Source: Euryarchaeota archaeon UBA88 (GTDB lineage: Archaea > Thermoplasmatota > Poseidoniia > Poseidoniales > Poseidoniaceae). Taken from it: 36,642 bases of DNA. Shown here in pieces: positions 33,132 through 36,642 of this stretch. The position numbers and the translations under genes were made by a program. The stretch is taken from positions 1,269 through 37,910 of the forward strand of contig DAME01000019.1 of NCBI GenBank assembly GCA_002499545.1. Reading direction: 5' to 3'. The number at the start of each line of letters is the position of its first letter. Positions within the stretch are counted from its first letter, which is position 1. Under the pieces are notes generated by a model. It was not told the origin of the DNA and did no database searches. It saw only the letters and a list, made by a program, of their open reading frames with translations.

Positions 33132-34352
33132 TCACAAAGCTTCGATGACCATAGCAATTCCTTGGCCGCCCCCAATGCATGCGGTAGCAACACCGTATTG
33201 GCCACCACTGCGCTTAAGCTCGTATGCAAGGGTGAGGACCAACCTTGTCCCAGTCGCCGCCAAGGGATGGCCCAATCCGACTGCGCCACCATTGACATTG
33301 ACTTTTGCTATGTCGAGGTCCAAATCTTTGATGCAAGCAACGGCTTGTCCCGCAAAGGCTTCGTTAATTTCCCAACGGTCAATGTCCGAAGTAGTGAGTC
33401 CTGCTTTTTCCAAGGCTTTCCTTGATGAGGGAACCGGACCGTACGCCATGATTGCCGGCTCGAGACCAACGATGCCCCAAGAGACAATTCGAGCCAAAGG
33501 AGCATCCCCGTCGGCTGCTGCTTGACTGGATGACTTGATGACAACGGCTGCCGCACCGTCGACAACACCGGATGCGTTACCTGCGGTTACGAATGATTCG
33601 GGACCGAATGCGGTCGGGAGTTGTGCCAACGATTCCGCTGTCGTGTTTTTGACGACGTGGTCTTCATCCTTGTGCGTCACTGTCGATTCACCTCGGCGGC
33701 TCTTGATGGTGACTGGAATGATTTCTTGCTCGAAAACATCGTTTTCAATTGAAGCGGTTGTGCGAGCATGGGAAAGTGCTGCAAATTCGTCAATTTCTTC
33801 TCGTGTAACACCCTTACGCTGACACAATTCGTCCGAGGTTTGCGCCATGAACATACCACAGGTCATGTCTTGTAGATTGGTCATCATGTAATCTTCTACT
33901 TTGGGTGAACGACCGAGTTTCCATCCTTCACGACCGCCTCGCATGACGTGGGGTGCTTGACTGAGGTTTTCCATACCGCCTGAAACAACGGTATGTGCTT
34001 CTCCAAGCATGATCATCTGCGCTCCTGATACGATGGATTGAACACCCGAGCCGCAAATTCGAGAAAGCGTCAGCATAGGTACTTCTTGTGGGATTCCGCC
34101 TTTGAGACCTGCATGACGTGCACCATAAATCGACTGCGAACATGTTTGAAGGGCGTAGCCCATGACGACGTGGTCAACCGATGCAGGGTCCGTACCGGTT
34201 TTTTCCAGTGCCCCTTGAATCGCAATTCCGCCGAGTTCTTGAGCAGTCAGTGTCTTGAGGAGACCTCCAGGTTTCCCATCCCCGCGTTTTCCTCCAACCC
34301 ATTCACAAAAAGGAGTTCGAGCACCGCCAACAATCACAACATCTTCTGCCAT
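33132..34352 (-). CDS. Acetyl-CoA C-acyltransferase (thiolase)
   Basis: The 406-residue protein is a thiolase, which condenses two acyl-CoA units or cleaves 3-ketoacyl-CoA. The nucleophile is C100 in S-R-I-C-G-S-G-V-Q-S; the other catalytic residues are N-E-A-F near 326, H362 in G-L-G-H-P-L-A-A-T-G and C392 in A-C-I-G-G-G-Q-G. Length and order are those of biosynthetic/degradative thiolases type II; an archaeal-type partner DUF35 (OB-fold) protein, as used with archaeal thiolase/HMG-CoA synthase complexes, is not adjacent. Direction (fatty acid degradation or acetoacetyl-CoA formation) is not set by sequence. It is 72 bases upstream of the exporter operon on the same strand. Confidence 0.95.
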   Translation of the reverse strand: MAEDVVIVGGARTPFCEWVGGKRGDGKPGGLLKTLTAQELGGIAIQGALEKTGTDPASVDHVVMGYALQTCSQSIYGARHAGLKGGIPQEVPMLTLSRICGSGVQSIVSGAQMIMLGEAHTVVSGGMENLSQAPHVMRGGREGWKLGRSPKVEDYMMTNLQDMTCGMFMAQTSDELCQRKGVTREEIDEFAALSHARTTASIENDVFEQEIIPVTIKSRRGESTVTHKDEDHVVKNTTAESLAQLPTAFGPESFVTAGNASGVVDGAAAVVIKSSSQAAADGDAPLARIVSWGIVGLEPAIMAYGPVPSSRKALEKAGLTTSDIDRWEINEAFAGQAVACIKDLDLDIAKVNVNGGAVGLGHPLAATGTRLVLTLAYELKRSGGQYGVATACIGGGQGIAMVIEAL

Positions 34353-34447
34353 ACCTCGACCAACAGGCTCGCACTGATAACTTCATGCACCAGCATTGAT
34401 GAAATTCAACGACGAGATTGCCAATTCTGAGCCGCTGCCACTCGCAT

Positions 34448-35098
34448 CTAAAACAGTCGCGAATCGTCCAAACCGCTGGAAGCGCCGTTCATCAGAGGGA
34501 TTGCAACTATGGCGCCACAAATAACAGAACAGATGCTGTTGCCAATCGCTTGTATTGCGAATGCTGCATCGTCACCAAACATGGATGCGAGAGCCGCATC
34601 GCCGCCCAAAAAAGCGGCAACCATGCCAAGCACAAAAGTGAATCCAACACCGAGTAAGACGAGGTGGACTCCCTTGCGCTTGTATTGCGTCATCCAAATA
34701 CCTCCAACGAGGAAAAAGACGCTGGCTGCGAGTGAATTCAAGGCAGTGATAGCGACAACTATACCGGATGATTCAATCGGATTGCCTTCCAAGTCTACTT
34801 GAGGTAAAAAAGCACCAAAAATCCCGAGAACACTAAATACACCGAGTATGATGACGAATATACCAACGATTTTGGAAGCCGAAGAATGGGGTTGCAGCGG
34901 GTACATTTGTTGGTACGGGGAGGAGATTGTACCTTGAGGCATTCCTACAATAATAGATTGAGGCTGAGGCGATTCGATGGTTTGGTGGAACGTGTTGATG
35001 GCATCCCCTGTATGGGCATCGCCGCCAACAGCACTGTCCTGAGGAACCGTAGAGTCTCCATTTGCTTGAGCATCGTCATCCCATGGGCTTGGTTGCAT
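34448..35098 (-). CDS. Membrane protein with N-terminal D-S-x-V-G-x-D-x-H-T-G tag
   Basis: I do not recognise this 216-residue protein. After M-Q-P-S-P and an acidic stretch it carries D-S-A-V-G-G-D-A-H-T-G-D-A-I-N (about 21-35), then a Gln/Pro/Ser-rich linker, then four hydrophobic helices (about 75-95, 112-132, 140-160, 175-198). The same N-terminal tag recurs in the gene at 36.1-36.5 kb. A longer start at 35176 is possible, but the ATG at 35098 gives the M-Q-P start shared with that gene, and an AT-rich element (minus strand TTTCAATTAG) lies about 27 bases upstream. It is divergent from the NAD-kinase-like gene. Confidence 0.78.
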   Translation of the reverse strand: MQPSPWDDDAQANGDSTVPQDSAVGGDAHTGDAINTFHQTIESPQPQSIIVGMPQGTISSPYQQMYPLQPHSSASKIVGIFVIILGVFSVLGIFGAFLPQVDLEGNPIESSGIVVAITALNSLAASVFFLVGGIWMTQYKRKGVHLVLLGVGFTFVLGMVAAFLGGDAALASMFGDDAAFAIQAIGNSICSVICGAIVAIPLMNGASSGLDDSRLF

Positions 35099-35199
35099 GG
35101 TGACAGATTCATGCACTTCTAATTGAAACTTTGTTCGGGAGATGTCGTGACGCGGGTTGAAGAGGGGGGACCGCATGGAGGTGCCACGGAGGGACGATA

Positions 35200-36093
35200 A
35201 TGACCGACATTTTGCTTGTCTACAAAAAAAACTTTGAAGCAGTTCACGACATTAGTTTAAGCAAAGTTACTCAAGTTTTAGAACAATCCAGTGCTCTTCG
35301 TGGCGGTATGCGAATTGATGTTCGAGCTCGAGAACGTGTACGAAGAGCCGACTTCATTGGAAGGGACCTAGTAATTGTACTGGGTGGCGACGGTACGCTG
35401 ACCAGTATTTCGCACAACATTGACGCAGATACACCTGTAATGGGCGTTAATTCACATCCGCGTGAAGATGATTCCAACGGCAGTTTTGGGTTTTACATGG
35501 ACTCAAACATTGATACCTTCGAAGAAGATCTAAACACGGCCCTTAACGGAAACGCCATCGTTAACGAACTCCCCAGACTTCAAGCAATCATTGATTCAAC
35601 ATCCGGCAATCGATTCACTACTGACCCTGCAATGAACGATGTGCTCATCGCCAACACGCACCAATATGCGCCCAGTAAATATCACATGCGACGAGGGGAA
35701 GAGAAGTGCGATCAGCAAAGCAGTGGACTGCTGTTTTCAACTTGGCTTGGACAGGGTGCTTGGTTGCGTAAGGCAGCCGGAAAGGATGATTTACAGCAAT
35801 TACTCGAACGCGTTGAACACGGACAACAATCCACACATTACTTTGTCATGGCCAGAGACATTGCTCAAAATGAACGTGAAGGCATGCCCTGGTCATGGAT
35901 GGATTGGACTGATGAGTCAACCACCATCACCTCAGACATGCACCGAGGCTATGTGGTCCCCGATGGATGGGATGAAGTGCACTTTAATCGAGGTGCAACA
36001 ATCACTGTCAATGCCGAGGCTCCAACACTGCGATTGTTGACGTTTCGACGCTCAATGACCGCCCGTCTGGACGACCTCACGTCAAGCGATTAA
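35200..36093 (+). CDS. NAD kinase-like protein (ATP-NAD kinase superfamily)
   Basis: The 297-residue protein has the diacylglycerol/NAD-kinase fold: G-G-D-G-T at 62-66, M-N-D-V-L-I-A at 145-151 (corresponding to the family N-E motif) and S-S-G-L-L-F-S-T-W-L-G-Q-G at 174-186 (corresponding to S-D-G-L-x-V-S-T-P-T-G-S-T). The last two deviate from canonical archaeal NadK and look closer to the NADK2-like group, so substrate could differ (NAD is most likely). GGAGGG six bases before the ATG is a good ribosome-binding site. Its stop shares TTAA (36090-36093) with the convergent membrane protein gene. Confidence 0.85.
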   Translation: MTDILLVYKKNFEAVHDISLSKVTQVLEQSSALRGGMRIDVRARERVRRADFIGRDLVIVLGGDGTLTSISHNIDADTPVMGVNSHPREDDSNGSFGFYMDSNIDTFEEDLNTALNGNAIVNELPRLQAIIDSTSGNRFTTDPAMNDVLIANTHQYAPSKYHMRRGEEKCDQQSSGLLFSTWLGQGAWLRKAAGKDDLQQLLERVEHGQQSTHYFVMARDIAQNEREGMPWSWMDWTDESTTITSDMHRGYVVPDGWDEVHFNRGATITVNAEAPTLRLLTFRRSMTARLDDLTSSD

Positions 36094-36530
36094 AGCGTCG
36101 TAGCGTACAGCAGGAAGCAACATACTGCAATGATGTTCAAGAGAAGTGCGATTCCAATCGAACCAGCCTCAGGATGCGAGGGTACCCTACGTTTGAGATC
36201 TCTATGAGGCAGCAAGGAAAGAATTCCGATAAAACTTACACCGCAGCATAAAAAATTAATTCCCTCAAAGAATGAAAAGAGGATCGAGAGTATGCCGTAA
36301 AAAATCCAACTACCACCGTTGGTTTTTTGATAGTACTGTACGGGAATTACTTGCTGACCATAATACGGTTGCTGAGGTGCGGCCTGCTGCACAATGATTT
36401 GTTGTGGAGGGGGTGGAGTGGTAGGGGCAGGCGGGAGATGGTAGTGATTGTGAATCACGTTGCCGGTATGCATGTCCCTTCCAACCACGCTGTCGTGAAT
36501 AGCCGGAGGTGGATTTGGCCCTGGTTGCAT
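36090..36530 (-). CDS. Small membrane protein with N-terminal D-S-x-V-G-x-D-x-H-T-G tag
   Basis: I do not recognise this 146-residue protein. It begins M-Q-P-G-P, carries D-S-V-V-G-R-D-M-H-T-G-N-V-I-H (about 13-27), continues with a Pro/Gln/Tyr-rich linker (about 30-68, including P-P-P-P-Q-Q and Q-Q-P-Y-Y-G-Q-Q), and ends with two or three hydrophobic helices (about 73-142). The N-terminal tag and linker are shared in order with the gene at 34.4-35.1 kb, while the membrane parts differ in length, so the two may be a modular family. A TATA-like element lies about 35 bases upstream. Confidence 0.78.
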   Translation of the reverse strand: MQPGPNPPPAIHDSVVGRDMHTGNVIHNHYHLPPAPTTPPPPQQIIVQQAAPQQPYYGQQVIPVQYYQKTNGGSWIFYGILSILFSFFEGINFLCCGVSFIGILSLLPHRDLKRRVPSHPEAGSIGIALLLNIIAVCCFLLYATTL

Positions 36531-36560
36531 GCACTCACCAAATACGGTAGAGAGCAGAGA

Positions 36561-36574
36561 TTAATAATATAAGT
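36561..36574 (-). promoter_or_regulatory. TATA-like box of the tagged membrane protein gene
   Basis: On the minus strand the block reads ACTTATATTATTAA, centred about 37 bases upstream of the ATG at 36530, implying a leader of about ten bases that contains GGTGAG as ribosome-binding site. It partly overlaps one arm of a short AGTAGT/ACTACT inverted repeat (36572-36577 and 36590-36595). Confidence 0.55.
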
Positions 36575-36611
36575 AGTGTAAAAATAAAAACTACTGTAAA
36601 AAGTAAACCTT

Positions 36612-36642
36612 ATGGGGCGTAAAAAAAGGGTGGAGACTGGAA
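36612..36642 (+). CDS. Start of a + strand gene, truncated by the window edge
   Basis: An ATG at 36612 opens M-G-R-K-K-R-V-E-T-G, which runs off the window. A basic start of this kind is common in small archaeal RNA-binding proteins, but ten residues do not identify it. An A/T-rich stretch at 36578-36590 sits about 27 bases upstream, the spacing of a leaderless promoter, and the region would then be divergent from the tagged membrane protein gene. The call is tentative. Confidence 0.42.
   Translation, partial: MGRKKRVETG

Noticed and set aside
1..36642. CRISPR arrays, insertion sequences, rRNA or integrated elements
   Set aside because: No spaced direct repeats, transposase or integrase genes, terminal inverted repeats or rRNA sequences were seen.

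Overview
The window is a gene-dense, protein-coding piece of an archaeal chromosome with roughly balanced base composition. Archaeal information genes (release factor aRF1, aIF2 beta, class I LysRS, a Trm56-type tRNA methyltransferase, a Nog1-like GTPase, archaeal-type UMP kinase, an HTH-PRTase regulator) sit among bacterial-type metabolic genes (RsuA-like pseudouridine synthase, LipB, UbiX, FolB, FolP, thiolase, TauE, LemA). This mixture, together with short gaps, short membrane proteins and leaderless-looking promoters, fits a marine Group II euryarchaeon (Ca. Poseidoniales). That assignment is inference; no rRNA is present. I saw no tRNA, rRNA, CRISPR array or insertion sequence, and no gene-free stretch longer than about 155 bases.

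Layout. 1-4.8 kb, + strand: the tail of an RsuA-like pseudouridine synthase, lipB, ubiX, a SAP/transmembrane/M28 peptidase fusion, a small parvulin, folB and a zinc-binding hypothetical. 4.8-5.8 kb, - strand: pyrH then a zinc-ribbon membrane protein. 5.9-9.0 kb, +: aRF1 and argS. 9.0-10.1 kb, -: Nog1-like GTPase. 10.2-11.5 kb, +: hypothetical, pterin carbinolamine dehydratase, nitroreductase. 11.5-11.9 kb, -: aIF2 beta. 12.0-15.6 kb, +: HTH-PRTase regulator, lysS, zinc-ribbon/Lys-Ala-rich protein. 15.6-21.6 kb, -: membrane protein, Trm56 gene, carA-carB. 21.7-22.5 kb, +: folP. 22.5-25.7 kb, -: lemA, DHH phosphoesterase, TraB-like protein. 25.9-26.7 kb, +: TauE. 26.7-34.4 kb, -: thiolase, a tightly coupled RND exporter/ABA4-like/DUF2071/DCC operon, and a PIN-TPR protein. 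34.4-36.5 kb: an NAD-kinase-like gene (+) flanked by two - strand membrane proteins that share an N-terminal tag. A new + strand gene probably begins at the right edge.

Themes. Translation and RNA modification (aRF1, aIF2 beta, ArgRS, LysRS, Trm56, RsuA-like, Nog1-like), pyrimidine synthesis (carAB, pyrH) and pterin/folate metabolism (folB, folP, carbinolamine dehydratase) are over-represented. The least explained parts are the four-gene membrane operon at 28.6-33.1 kb, the tagged membrane protein pair at 34.4-36.5 kb, a perfect spaced inverted repeat between lemA and the TauE gene, and the unusual domain fusions (SAP-M28, PIN-TPR). Convergent genes repeatedly meet on palindromic stop codons (TTAA twice, TGATCA once).
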